Below are positions 8,544 to 17,746 of a stretch of DNA of 64,000 nucleotides, piece by piece. The stretch is taken from assembly GCF_006717045.1 (NCBI RefSeq), contig NZ_VFPH01000001.1, forward strand, positions 2,728,001 through 2,792,000, given 5' to 3'. Source of the stretch: Pseudonocardia cypriaca (GTDB lineage Bacteria > Actinomycetota > Actinomycetes > Mycobacteriales > Pseudonocardiaceae). How positions within the stretch are numbered: the stretch's first letter is position 1; each line of letters starts with the position of its first letter. The notes beneath the pieces were generated by a model that did not search any database, was not told where the DNA came from, and saw nothing but the letters and a program-made list of their open reading frames with translations. Made by a program: the position numbers and the translations under genes.

Positions 8544-11339
8544 GTGCCGTCCGTCGTCCGGATCACCGCCGAGTACGCCACCGATCGGACCACCGTCGCC
8601 ACCCCCCGTCCCCGCCTGTCGTGGGTGACCGAGTCCGACACGCCCGGATGGCTGCAGGCCGGCGCCGAGGTGGAGCTGGATGGTGACCGCACCGTGCGGC
8701 TGGAGGGGCGCGACTCGGCGCTCGTCGACTGGCCCTTCGAGCCGCTGGCACCCGGGAGCGTGCACACCGTCCGGGTCCGCGTCACCGGCGAGGACGGCGG
8801 GACGTCGGAGTGGAGCGAGCCGCGCGAGATCGTGGCAGGCTTCCTGCCCGAGGGCGGCTGGGTGGCGAAGCTGGTCGGCCTCGCCGACCCGGCGCAGCAC
8901 GCGCAGCCCGCGCTCGTGCGAGCCGGCTTCACCCTCGACGGCCCGGTGCGCCGCGCGACCCTGCACGCCACCGCGCACGGCGTCTACCAGGCCGAGATCA
9001 ACGGCCGCGAGGTGGACGACGAGGTGCTCAAGCCGGGCTGGACGCCCTACGAGCAGCGCCTGCTGCACGAGACCACGGACGTCACGGAGCTGCTGGTCGA
9101 CGGCGAGAACGCGGTGGGCGTGTGGCTCTCCGGCGGCTGGTACACCGAGCGGTTCGGCTTCCGGGACGCGGAGCTGCACTACGGCCCGCAGCCGGCGGTC
9201 GCGGTCCAGCTGGTGATCGAGTACGCCGACGGCCGCACCGCCACCGTCGCGAGCGGCCCGGACTGGCGCGCGACGGCGGAGGGACCGATCGCCGCGGGCG
9301 GCATCTACGCCGGCGAGTCGTTCGACGCCCGGCGCGCGCTTCCCGGCTGGTCGGCGCCCGGGTTCGACGACTCCGGATGGGCGCCGGTCCGGGTGGACGA
9401 GACCGACGTCGTACCGGAGCCGCGCAACGCCCCCGGTGCCCGCCGCACCGAGGAGGTGCCGGTGCGGGAGGTGCTCACGACGCCGAGCGGCGCCACCGTC
9501 CTCGACTTCGGGCAGAACCTCGTCGGCTGGCTGCGGATCACCGTGACCGGCGAGGCCGGCAGGCAGATCGTGCTGCGCCACGCCGAGGTGCTCGAGCACG
9601 GCGAGCTGTGCACCCGGCCGCTGCGCCGCGCCGAGGCCACCGACCGCATCACGCTCGCGGGCGGCGGCCCGGAGACCTGGGAGCCGCGCTCGACGTTCCA
9701 CGGGTTCCGGTACGTGCAGGTCGATGGCTGGCCGGGCGAGCTGGACCCGGCCGACGTCGTCGCGGTCGTGGTGCACAGCGACATGCGCCGCACCGGCTGG
9801 TTCGAGAGCTCGTCCGACCTGGTGAACAGGCTGCACGAGAACGTGGTGTGGGGGATGCGGGGCAACTTCCTGCACGTGCCCACCGACTGCCCCCAGCGCG
9901 ACGAGCGGCTCGGCTGGACCGGCGACATCCAGGTCTTCGCACCCACCGCCACGTACCTGTTCGACTGCGACGGCTTCCTCGCCTCGTGGCTCACGGACCT
10001 GGCGCTCGAGCAGCGGGTGCAGGACGGCGTGGTGCCGTTCATCGTCCCGAACGTCCTGGACCGGGCCGCCACCCCCGCCGCGGCATGGGGCGACGCCGCC
10101 ACCGTGATCCCGCACGTGCTGTACGAGCGCTTCGGCGACCGGGGCGTGCTGGAAGCCCAGTACGACAGCATGCGCGACTGGGTGGAGGTGCTGCTCGGGC
10201 TCGCCGGGCCGCGGTTGCTGTGGGAGGGGCGGTTCCAGTTCGGCGACTGGCTCGACCCGGCGGCCCCTCCGGAGCGGCCCGGCGACGCCACCACCGACCG
10301 CGACCTCGTGGCGAGCGCGCACCTGTTCCGCTCCACGGACCTGCTGGCCCGCGCCGCCACGCTGCTGGGCCGTGAGGACGACGCCGCGCACTACCGGAAG
10401 GTCGCCGAGGACGTGCGGGCCGCGTTCGTCCGGGAGTACGTCACGCCGGCCGGCCGGATGATGTCCGACACCCAGACCGCCTACGCGATGGCGCTGGTGT
10501 ACGGCATCGTCACCGAGGCCGGGGAACGACGCGTGATGGGCGAGCGGCTCGCCGAGCTCGTGCGGACCGCGGGCTACCGCGTGGCCACCGGCTTCGTGGG
10601 CACCCCGATCGTGCAGGACGCGCTCACCGGGAGCGGGCACCTGGACGCGGTCGCCCGGATGCTGCTGCAGACCGAGTGCCCGTCGTGGCTGTACCCGGTC
10701 ACCATGGGCGCCACCACGGTCTGGGAGCGCTGGGACAGCATGCTCCCGGACGGCACCGTCAACCCGGGCCAGATGACCTCGTTCAACCACTACGCCTTCG
10801 GCGCGATCGCCGACTGGCTGCACCGCGTGGTGGGTGGCCTGGCGCCGGCCGCCCCGGGCTACCGCGAGCTGGAGATCGCCCCGCACCCCCTGCCCGGCCT
10901 GGATCGGGCGCGCACCGCGCACGAGACGCCGTACGGGCGCGCCTCGGTCTCCTGGGAGCGGCGCGGGGACACCGTCGTCGTCGAGGCGGTGGTGCCCGCC
11001 AACACGACCGCGACGGTGCGGCTGCCGGGCGGCGCCGAGCCGATCTCCGTCGGCTCGGGCACCCACCGGTGGGAGGTCGCCGCGCCGGAGACGGGCGACG
11101 GTCGTGGCCCGGTCACGCTCGACACACCCCTCTCCCAGGTGATCGACGACCGGGAGGCTTTCGACGCCCTCCTGTCCGCCGTCCGCGCCCGGGACGAGGC
11201 GAAGGTGCGGGAGTTCCTCGACCAGACCCGGTGGGTGCCGCACATCTCGCTCGGTCACGCGCTCGAACGCATGCCGGCCGGGATCCGGGAGGACGTGCGC
11301 GGAGCGCTGGAGACGGTCAGCCGGGGGCGCGCCGGCTAG
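8544..11339 (+). CDS. Alpha-L-rhamnosidase, glycoside hydrolase family 78
   Basis: A 931-residue GH78 enzyme releasing terminal L-rhamnose. Domain order: N-terminal fibronectin-like and beta-sandwich domains (about 1-400), then the (alpha/alpha)6 barrel with TDCPQRDERLGWTGD near residues 447-460, which holds the catalytic acid region, and TTVWERWDSMLPDG near 725, followed by a C-terminal beta domain and a short helical tail of about 70 residues. No signal peptide is seen, so it probably acts in the cytoplasm on imported rhamnosides. GTG start at 8544 with GAGAGGGAGA upstream. It is the last gene of the uptake operon. Its end overlaps the convergent MFS gene by 23 bp. Confidence 0.92.
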   Translation: MPSVVRITAEYATDRTTVATPRPRLSWVTESDTPGWLQAGAEVELDGDRTVRLEGRDSALVDWPFEPLAPGSVHTVRVRVTGEDGGTSEWSEPREIVAGFLPEGGWVAKLVGLADPAQHAQPALVRAGFTLDGPVRRATLHATAHGVYQAEINGREVDDEVLKPGWTPYEQRLLHETTDVTELLVDGENAVGVWLSGGWYTERFGFRDAELHYGPQPAVAVQLVIEYADGRTATVASGPDWRATAEGPIAAGGIYAGESFDARRALPGWSAPGFDDSGWAPVRVDETDVVPEPRNAPGARRTEEVPVREVLTTPSGATVLDFGQNLVGWLRITVTGEAGRQIVLRHAEVLEHGELCTRPLRRAEATDRITLAGGGPETWEPRSTFHGFRYVQVDGWPGELDPADVVAVVVHSDMRRTGWFESSSDLVNRLHENVVWGMRGNFLHVPTDCPQRDERLGWTGDIQVFAPTATYLFDCDGFLASWLTDLALEQRVQDGVVPFIVPNVLDRAATPAAAWGDAATVIPHVLYERFGDRGVLEAQYDSMRDWVEVLLGLAGPRLLWEGRFQFGDWLDPAAPPERPGDATTDRDLVASAHLFRSTDLLARAATLLGREDDAAHYRKVAEDVRAAFVREYVTPAGRMMSDTQTAYAMALVYGIVTEAGERRVMGERLAELVRTAGYRVATGFVGTPIVQDALTGSGHLDAVARMLLQTECPSWLYPVTMGATTVWERWDSMLPDGTVNPGQMTSFNHYAFGAIADWLHRVVGGLAPAAPGYRELEIAPHPLPGLDRARTAHETPYGRASVSWERRGDTVVVEAVVPANTTATVRLPGGAEPISVGSGTHRWEVAAPETGDGRGPVTLDTPLSQVIDDREAFDALLSAVRARDEAKVREFLDQTRWVPHISLGHALERMPAGIREDVRGALETVSRGRAG

Positions 11340-12537
11340 TGGCCTGCGTTCGCGCGGCAGCGCTGCCGGTCACCGCGAGCAACACGATCGCCGCGAGCAC
11401 GACGAGGAGCGGCGCCGTCCAGTCGCCGGTGGCGGCGTGGACGGCGCCGAGCACCGGCGGCGCGGCCGCGGCGACGGTGTAGCCGCCGCCCTGGACGAGC
11501 GCGGAGAAGCGCCGGTTCTCCGCGGTGTCGCGAGCGGCCCGGACGGCGAGCGAGAAGATCACCACCAGGCCGCCACCCTGGGCGAAACCGCCGACGATGC
11601 ACCAGACCGCCCATGCCGACGGGGCGAGGAGCAGGCCGAGCGGGATCGTCGTCCACGTGGCGCACACGACGAGCACGGTCGTGAGCGCACTGGTGTACCG
11701 CAGCAGTGCCGGCACGCCGAACGCGCCGCCGAGTGCGGCGATCTGGAAGACCGACGCCGCCGCGCCCGCCGTGGCAGGCGACATGCCGAGCTCGTCGCGC
11801 AGGAGCTGCGGGAGCCACGCCGTCACGCCGTAGTAGGCGAACGCCTGGCCCGCGAACGCCGCGGTGAGCACCCACACCACCGGACGGCGCCACCACGTGG
11901 CCGGTCCCGTGACCGGCGCGTCCCCGGTGCGCGCTGGCCCCGGTCCGGGGTGCCGGACCGCCCTCCACCAGACGATGGCGGCCACGACGACGAGCGCACC
12001 CCAGCTCGCGAGCGCGCTGCGCCAGCCGGTGGCGGCCGCGATCGGCACGGTCAGCGACAGCGTGAGCATCGTGCCGACGTTCAGCGCCGCCGTGTAGGCG
12101 CCGAGGACGGCGCCCGCCTGCCGGGGGAGGTCCCGCCCGATCACCACCGGGACCGCCACGTTGGCTGCGGTGATCGCGAGCCCGAGCAGCAGCGTGCCGA
12201 TGATTGCGGCGGGAAGCCCGTCGAGCGATCGCACGACGATCCCGACGAGCAGGACGGCCAGCGCGAGGAGCACGCCCCGGCCGAGGCCTGCGCGCGCCAG
12301 CAGGGCCGAGGCAAGGGGAGTGGCCAGCCCGAAGCACAGCACCGGCAGGCTCGTGAAGAGCCCGACGGTGGCGGCGTCGATCCCCAGGTCGGCGCGGATC
12401 GGGTCGACGACGGCGGACACGGCGACGAGCGGGCCGCGCAGGTTCAGGGCGAGCAGCAGGATCGCGCTGATCAGAAGCGCCGCCGAAACCGGCCGCGAGT
12501 CGGTCGCGGGCGGTGCGGGGCGGCGGGCGGCGGTCAC
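11317..12537 (-). CDS. MFS transporter, CynX/NimT family
   Basis: A 406-residue 12-helix transporter. The first helix and loop LLALNLRGPLVAVSAVVDPIRADLG match the cyanate/nitroimidazole (CynX/NimT) branch of the major facilitator superfamily. Pro-rich, charged central loop near residues 200-215. Start is GTG at 12535-12537. The substrate is unknown; named relatives export or import cyanate, nitroimidazoles or small organic anions. It ends by overlapping the rhamnosidase tail to tail and lies 70 bp downstream of the M20 gene on the same strand. Confidence 0.85.
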   Translation of the reverse strand: MTAARRPAPPATDSRPVSAALLISAILLLALNLRGPLVAVSAVVDPIRADLGIDAATVGLFTSLPVLCFGLATPLASALLARAGLGRGVLLALAVLLVGIVVRSLDGLPAAIIGTLLLGLAITAANVAVPVVIGRDLPRQAGAVLGAYTAALNVGTMLTLSLTVPIAAATGWRSALASWGALVVVAAIVWWRAVRHPGPGPARTGDAPVTGPATWWRRPVVWVLTAAFAGQAFAYYGVTAWLPQLLRDELGMSPATAGAAASVFQIAALGGAFGVPALLRYTSALTTVLVVCATWTTIPLGLLLAPSAWAVWCIVGGFAQGGGLVVIFSLAVRAARDTAENRRFSALVQGGGYTVAAAAPPVLGAVHAATGDWTAPLLVVLAAIVLLAVTGSAAARTQATSRRAPG

Positions 12538-12561
12538 GTGGCTCCATGCTCCTGCCCGGCG

Positions 12562-12581
12562 CCTCCCGCGTCACGCGGAGG
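12562..12581 (-). terminator. Possible terminator hairpin after the M20 gene
   Basis: CCTCCCGC, a 5-base loop, then GCGGAGG forms a strong hairpin with one bulge 27 bp beyond the M20 stop. There is no U-tract, as is usual in this GC range. The following MFS gene starts just beyond it on the same strand. Confidence 0.35.
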
Positions 12582-12607
12582 TGAGGGGATCGACAGCCCC
12601 CTGGCAG

Positions 12608-13867
12608 TCAGACGGCGTCCGGGGGAGAGCTCGGAAGCCAGGTGTGGGCCGCGGAGACCAGGGCCGCCACCCCGATCCGGAGGGTTGGCTCGATCACCGG
12701 GGCGTAGAACGGCGAGTGGTTCGAGGGCTGTTCGGCCACGGCCACCGCCATGTCGTCGACACCGGTGATGCCGGCGAAGCAGGCCGGGTCGGCCCCACCG
12801 AGCAGCCAGAACACACACGGGGCACCGCTGCCGGAGGCGAGCAGCCCGACGTCCTCGCTGCCGGTGACGAGCCCGGGATCGATGACGCGGTCCGGCCCGA
12901 CCAGCGCCTCGAAGGCGGGACGGGTGCGCGCACACGCCGCGACGTCGTTGACCACAGCGGGAAAGCCGTCGAACACCACGACCTCGGGATAACGCGTCGC
13001 CCCGGACGCGACGGCCTCGGCCCGGACGATCCGCTCGATGGCGCCCAGCACGCGCTCGCGGACGAGCGGGTCGAACGTCCGGACGCTGAGGAGCAGCTCG
13101 GCCTCGTCCGGGATGATGTTCTCCTTGGTGCCGGCGCGCAGCACCCCGATCGTGACCACAGCGGTGTCGGTGCCCGCGACCTCCCGGGACACCACCGTCT
13201 GCAGCCGCATCACCGTCGCAGCGGCCATCACCACGGGGTCGACGGTGGTCTCGGGACGGGAGCCGTGACCGCCCTTGCCGAACATCGTGATCCGTACCGA
13301 GTCCGCTGCGGCGAACGCCGGTCCGGGCCGCAGCGCCAGGAAGCCCGCCGGGAACGGCGCCACGTGCTGCCCCAGCACGACGTCCGGGCGTCCGAACCGC
13401 TCGAACAACCCGTCGTCGATCATCGCCCGGGCCCCTCGCCCGAGCTCCTCGGCGGGTTGGAAGACCGTGATCAGCGTCCCCGCCCACGCCGCGCGGTCCT
13501 CCGCGAGCTGACGCGCAGCGCCGACCAGGCACGTGACGTGCACGTCGTGGCCGCAGGCGTGGAACACGTCGACCTCGTGGCCGAGGTGGTCGACCCCGCG
13601 GACGTCGCTCGCGTAGGGCAGCCCGGTCTTCTCCTGCATCGGCAGGGCGTCCATGTCGGCCCGCAGCAGCGCGGTGGGGCCCTCCCCGTTGCGCAGGACA
13701 CCCACGACCCCGGTGCCGCCCACGCCCGTCGTGGTCTCGAAGCCCAGCGCGCCGAGGTGGTCGGCGACGACCGCGGCCGTCCGGTGCTCCTGGAACGACA
13801 GCTCGGGATGGCGGTGCAGATCGCGGTAGAGCTCCGCCAGGACCGGGGTGTCGACGACGCCGACCAT
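12608..13867 (-). CDS. M20-family amidohydrolase / metallopeptidase
   Basis: A 419-residue protein of the IAA-amino-acid hydrolase/hippurate hydrolase type. It begins with the conserved LYRDLHRHPELSFQEHRT, then ALLRADMDALPMQEKTGLPY, HACGHDVHVTCLVGAA, FQPAEELGRGARAMIDDG and a C-terminal TGSEDVGLLASGS. These carry the Cys, His and acidic residues binding two metal ions. It removes acyl or amino-acid groups from N-acyl amides in the cytoplasm. The ATG at 13867 has a GGAGGGAGG site; the much longer open frame upstream is not family sequence. Downstream is the CynX-type transporter, a possible partner. Confidence 0.9.
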   Translation of the reverse strand: MVGVVDTPVLAELYRDLHRHPELSFQEHRTAAVVADHLGALGFETTTGVGGTGVVGVLRNGEGPTALLRADMDALPMQEKTGLPYASDVRGVDHLGHEVDVFHACGHDVHVTCLVGAARQLAEDRAAWAGTLITVFQPAEELGRGARAMIDDGLFERFGRPDVVLGQHVAPFPAGFLALRPGPAFAAADSVRITMFGKGGHGSRPETTVDPVVMAAATVMRLQTVVSREVAGTDTAVVTIGVLRAGTKENIIPDEAELLLSVRTFDPLVRERVLGAIERIVRAEAVASGATRYPEVVVFDGFPAVVNDVAACARTRPAFEALVGPDRVIDPGLVTGSEDVGLLASGSGAPCVFWLLGGADPACFAGITGVDDMAVAVAEQPSNHSPFYAPVIEPTLRIGVAALVSAAHTWLPSSPPDAV

Positions 13868-13934
13868 GCGGCCTCCCTCCTCGCGTCCAGCTCCGGAGCC
13901 TAGGCCCCCGGATCGCCGTCCGATCCGCGAATCG

Positions 13935-13952
13935 GCCGGCGGTATCGCCGGC
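13935..13952 (-). terminator. GC hairpin between acyltransferase and M20 genes
   Basis: GCCGGCG, loop GTAT, CGCCGGC: a perfect 7-bp stem with a 4-base loop, 44 bp past the acyltransferase stop and upstream of the M20 start. It is a candidate terminator without a U-tract. Confidence 0.4.
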
Positions 13953-13995
13953 GGAGGTGGCACCGCAATCGGTGCGCGACCCGGCGGGCCGAGGA

Positions 13996-15291
13996 TCAGC
14001 GGGGGCTGCGGAGGGCGAAGGCGCCGGCCGCCACCAGCAGGAGCGGCACCACCGCGGCGCCGGGGAGGCCCTGCTCGGTCACGAGCCCGTCCAGCCCGAT
14101 CCTGGAGACCACGAACAGCCCCACAGCCGAGGCGAGCGTCCCGGCGACGACGACCGCCGGCCGGACCGAGCCGCGCACCAGCGCGTCCGCCGGTCGTTCG
14201 AACCGGCGGAACAGCGCGACGATGCCGACGCACACCAGCGAGCACGCGATCAGCCATCCCGCCAGCGCCGGGAACCACAGCGGGGTGTCGGCGGCCGGCA
14301 GCCGCACGCCGACGACCAGCAGCAGGCTCTGCACCAGGTAGCAGGCGGTGAGGTGCCAGCAGTACACCGTCATGATCGCCGAGCTGCCGGTGGCGACCGC
14401 GAACCAGGCCCTCGGCCGCTGCACCAACGCGGTGCCCGCCCGGCGGAGGAGCAGTGCCGTGCCGATGAGGAAGAGGCTCTGCGCCAGCAGCGCGAGGTTG
14501 GGCGGCGCCGAGTTCGACACGTCGTTGCCCGGCAGCCCGACCATCAGCACCGGGTAGGCGGACGTGCCGAAGACCAGCAGAGCCGCGCCGGCCAGACCGC
14601 CGACGGCGAACAGCCCGGCCAACCGGCGACCGCCGCGCTGCAGGGTCCCGTCCGCGTACCCGTAGCCCAGCTGGTGCACCGCCAGCCAGACGAACAGGTA
14701 GTTCGCGAAGCCCACCAGCGTGACGCCGGTGCCGAGCCTGAGCACGTCGACGACCACGACGGCGCTCGCCAGCGCCCCCAGCACCGGCCACAGGCCGAAG
14801 CGCTCGTGGAACCGCATCATCAGCGGCGCGGCCAGGACGATCACCAGGTACACGCCGAGGAACCACAGGGGCACCGTGATCAGCTGCAGGCCGGCGGCGA
14901 ACTGCCCGATCGTGTATCCCGTTGCGTGCATCAGCAACGCGAGCACCGTCCAGACCGCCAGCATGACCAGCACCGGAGGCAGCAGCCGGGCCAACCGGGT
15001 CCGGACGAACCGGCCGTCGGGCGGCCGGTGGCGCAGCGCCCGGGCGTGCGCGAACCCGCCGACGAAGAAGAACAGCGCCATCACCTGCCACACCCAGGTC
15101 GACAGCATCAGCAGCAGCGAGGTGCTCACCGTGCCCGCGCCGTGCAGCGTGAGCAGCGCGACCACCCAGTGCCCGAGCACGACCATGCCGATCGAGAACA
15201 GCCGCAGCAGGTCTGCGTACCGGTCCCGGTCGACCGGGGTGGCGGCGGCGAGCCCCGTCGCGCTCAGCGGGGCCGTCGGTGCGTTCGTCAT
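13996..15291 (-). CDS. Membrane acyltransferase (acyltransferase 3 family)
   Basis: A 431-residue integral membrane protein with about ten helices. The N-terminal DLLRLFSIGMVVLGHWVVAL carries the conserved early His of the family, followed by FFFVGGFAHARALR and a RLLPPVLVML segment typical of acyltransferase 3 proteins. It lacks the SGNH domain found in the second acyltransferase at 30.7 kb. The likely role is O-acylation of a surface glycan or lipid at the cytoplasmic membrane; the substrate is unknown. It is monocistronic by spacing. Confidence 0.82.
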   Translation of the reverse strand: MTNAPTAPLSATGLAAATPVDRDRYADLLRLFSIGMVVLGHWVVALLTLHGAGTVSTSLLLMLSTWVWQVMALFFFVGGFAHARALRHRPPDGRFVRTRLARLLPPVLVMLAVWTVLALLMHATGYTIGQFAAGLQLITVPLWFLGVYLVIVLAAPLMMRFHERFGLWPVLGALASAVVVVDVLRLGTGVTLVGFANYLFVWLAVHQLGYGYADGTLQRGGRRLAGLFAVGGLAGAALLVFGTSAYPVLMVGLPGNDVSNSAPPNLALLAQSLFLIGTALLLRRAGTALVQRPRAWFAVATGSSAIMTVYCWHLTACYLVQSLLLVVGVRLPAADTPLWFPALAGWLIACSLVCVGIVALFRRFERPADALVRGSVRPAVVVAGTLASAVGLFVVSRIGLDGLVTEQGLPGAAVVPLLLVAAGAFALRSPR

Positions 15292-15348
15292 GGTGATCAG
15301 GCTTCCGGGCCCCGGCCCGTGGCGGATCCGAGAGACTACGTACTTCCC

Positions 15349-16101
15349 TCAGGCGAGCAGCGGGGCGAGGCGCTCGGCGTGCTCGCGCAGGAGGGCGACG
15401 AGCTCGACGTTCGGCTCCGCGACCCGGTGCGGCGGGCCGGCCAGCGCGAGCCCGGCGACGAGGCTGCCCGTGCCGGGGGCGCGGACGGGCACGGCGATGC
15501 AGCCCCGGTCCCCGCGCAGCTCGCCGCACTGGCGGGCGAGGCCGCTCTCGGCGACGGCGGTGAGCTGGCGGTCGAGGACGCCCGCCTCGACGATCGTCTG
15601 TTCGGTGAACCTGCGCAGGTCGCGGGAGACGCCCCGCCAGTCCGGCTGGTCGGCGAGCAGCAGCTTGCCCAGCGCGGTCGCGTGCGGGTACCGGGCGATG
15701 AGCGTGGGCTCGGCAGGCGGGTGGTCGGGATCGGCGTCGACGAGCGTGACCTGCCCGGTGGTGAACGACGCGAGGTGCACGCCCCAGCGGACGAGCCCGC
15801 GCAGGTGCTCCACCACCGCGCGGGCCGCGGTGGGCGGGGTCGGCACGACGGGCAGCGCGAGGCGTGCGGCCCGCCGGCCGAGGGCGAACCCGCGCAGGTC
15901 CGGCAGCCGCACGAGGTACTCCTCGCCCACGAGCAGGTTGAGCAGGCGGTACGTGGTGGCCTGGGGCAGCTTGAGCGCGGCCGAGATCTCCTTCGCGGTG
16001 ACGCCCGGGCCTGCCGCCACCACCTCCTCCAGGACGGCGAGCGCGCTGCGTACGGCGCGGGGCTGGCGTCCCGAGAGGGGGAGCGGGTCCAGCCCGGTCA
16101 C
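15349..16101 (-). CDS. IclR-family transcriptional regulator
   Basis: A 250-residue regulator. The winged helix-turn-helix occupies about residues 15-75 (AVRSALAVLEEVVAAG, TAKEISAALKLPQATTYRLLNLL), followed by the IclR effector domain with HATALGKLLLAD, a Cys-containing RGDRGCIAVPVRAP segment and a C-terminal helix. GTG start at 16101; the upstream permease stop overlaps it (GTGA), so both are translated together. It probably controls its own operon and the divergent copper amine oxidase, perhaps through the palindrome at 17601-17626. That target is an inference. Confidence 0.88.
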   Translation of the reverse strand: MTGLDPLPLSGRQPRAVRSALAVLEEVVAAGPGVTAKEISAALKLPQATTYRLLNLLVGEEYLVRLPDLRGFALGRRAARLALPVVPTPPTAARAVVEHLRGLVRWGVHLASFTTGQVTLVDADPDHPPAEPTLIARYPHATALGKLLLADQPDWRGVSRDLRRFTEQTIVEAGVLDRQLTAVAESGLARQCGELRGDRGCIAVPVRAPGTGSLVAGLALAGPPHRVAEPNVELVALLREHAERLAPLLA

Positions 16102-17531
16102 GCGGCCCGTCCGGTGTGCACGTCGGCCGTCGACGGTTCGTCGTAGACGCCGATCGCGGCGAGCTCGTTCGGGCGGCGGGCGCGAAGCACCGCGTACCAG
16201 GCGATCGCTGCGAGCAGCAGCGCGCCGAGCACGATCGGCACCGGGCCGCCGAGCGCGGAGACCACGAACACCCCGCAGACCCCCGCCAGCACCGGCACCG
16301 CGACGACGGTGACCGCCACGGGTGCGAGCGTGAGCTCGCCGATGCGGCGCAGGAAGAGCGGAGCGGCGAGCGCCACGAGCAGGTACGCCACCAGGTAGCC
16401 GGCGGTCGCGACGCCGAGCAGCCCCCGCAGGACCGCGAGGCCCGGTACCCCGGTGAGGAGGAGCGCCGCGGGGGCCGCGGCGCCGACGGGCGCGGCGACG
16501 GCGATCGCGACGTGCGGCGTGCGGTAGCGGCGGTGCGTCGCGCCGAAGCACCTCGGCACGATCCGGTCCCGCGCCATCGAGAACAGCACGCGGGCCAGCG
16601 CGTTGGTCGTCGCCAGGGTGCACGCGACGAACGAGGTCGCGATGCCGAGGTCCAGCAGGCCGGCGAGCCACGGCGTGCCGTGTGCCGCGGCGAGCGTGAC
16701 GACCGGTTCCGGTTGGCCGCCCAGCGCCCCGGCGAACCCGACCACCTGCGTGTGGGCCGCCAGCAGTGACAGCAGGCCCACGAGCCCGGCCGTGCCGAGC
16801 ACCGCCCTCGGCACGGAGACGAACGGGCGCCGCGCCTCCACGCCCAGGGTGCTGGCCGCCTCGAAGCCGATGAACGCGCCCAGCGCGGGCAGCACGCCTG
16901 CCGCGACCCCGACGAGGCTCCACCCCGGCGCGGCGTCGACGGGTGCGGGTGGCGCAGGCGGTCCGGCGAGCAGCACGCCGAAGATCACGAGCATGACGGT
17001 GATCGAGACCGCCTCGACGGCCAGCACGATCCGCGCCGACACCCGCACGCCACGCAGCACGAGGCCGCCGGCCAGTGCGGCGAGGACGACCACCGCCACC
17101 GCTCCGACCGCGGGCGACGGGGCCACGCCCACCCGGGTGAGGAACGCGTCGGTGTAGAGCGCCGCCCCGGCGAGCGCGGCCATCAGGAGCACCGCGTACC
17201 CGGCCAGGAGTGCCGCTCCGCATGCGAACGCGGCCGCCGGACCGAGGCCCTTCGCGGTGAGGCTGTAGAGCGATCCGGCCGCGGCCATCCGGCGGGTGAA
17301 GGTCGCTATGCAGGCACCGACGGCCAGCGCCACCGCGGTGGCGAGCACGAACGACCAGAGCGTGGCCGTGCCGGCCGTCGTCGCCACGATCGCGGGGACG
17401 GTGGCCATCCCGGCGGCGGGCGCCGCCGTGGACACCGACTGCGCCAGCACCTCGACCGGGCGCAGGTTGCGCCGGTCGAGGCCGTGCACGGGCGAGCGGC
17501 GCCGCAGCCCCGCCAGTGCCCCGTACCGCAT
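16098..17531 (-). CDS. APC-superfamily amino acid/amine permease
   Basis: A 477-residue transporter with about 12 helices. The first unwound helix is PVEVLAQSVSTAAPAAGMATVP, and LYSLTAKGLGPAAAFACG and ALGAFIGFEAASTLGVEARRP (helix 6 region) follow the APC fold. ATG at 17529-17531 is preceded by GGAGGTGAGGG. It is co-transcribed and overlapping with the IclR gene and lies back to back with the copper amine oxidase, so its cargo is probably an amine oxidised by that enzyme. Confidence 0.87.
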   Translation of the reverse strand: MRYGALAGLRRRSPVHGLDRRNLRPVEVLAQSVSTAAPAAGMATVPAIVATTAGTATLWSFVLATAVALAVGACIATFTRRMAAAGSLYSLTAKGLGPAAAFACGAALLAGYAVLLMAALAGAALYTDAFLTRVGVAPSPAVGAVAVVVLAALAGGLVLRGVRVSARIVLAVEAVSITVMLVIFGVLLAGPPAPPAPVDAAPGWSLVGVAAGVLPALGAFIGFEAASTLGVEARRPFVSVPRAVLGTAGLVGLLSLLAAHTQVVGFAGALGGQPEPVVTLAAAHGTPWLAGLLDLGIATSFVACTLATTNALARVLFSMARDRIVPRCFGATHRRYRTPHVAIAVAAPVGAAAPAALLLTGVPGLAVLRGLLGVATAGYLVAYLLVALAAPLFLRRIGELTLAPVAVTVVAVPVLAGVCGVFVVSALGGPVPIVLGALLLAAIAWYAVLRARRPNELAAIGVYDEPSTADVHTGRAA

Positions 17532-17600
17532 CCCTCACCTCCGATGATCGGGGGACGCTAACCCCTCCACCGGCGCTGCGACAGGCGCGAACACGTCGAA

Positions 17601-17626
17601 TGAGAATCGGACGCCGCCGATTCTCA
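17601..17626. promoter_or_regulatory. Perfect 10-bp inverted repeat in the amine-island control region
   Basis: TGAGAATCGG, a 6-base spacer ACGCCG, then CCGATTCTCA: a perfect palindrome in the 215-bp gap between the divergent permease and amine oxidase genes. Placement suggests an operator for the IclR regulator, able to control both directions. No other feature was seen in the gap beyond a GGGAGG ribosome-binding site at 17733-17738. Confidence 0.55.
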
Positions 17627-17746
17627 CCACGTGAGAGCCGTCACACCGGGCTTTCGCGGCTGCGGAGACCCGCCTTTGACCGCGGTGGCATCCAGCGGTG
17701 ACGGTCCTTCACCACGCTCTCGCCAACGACGCAGGGAGGCACCCGT

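Noticed and set aside
8514..11258. A 914-codon open frame antisense to the rhamnosidase gene
   Set aside because: It mirrors a GC-rich gene and shows no family sequence. Long antisense frames are expected when third positions are almost all G or C.
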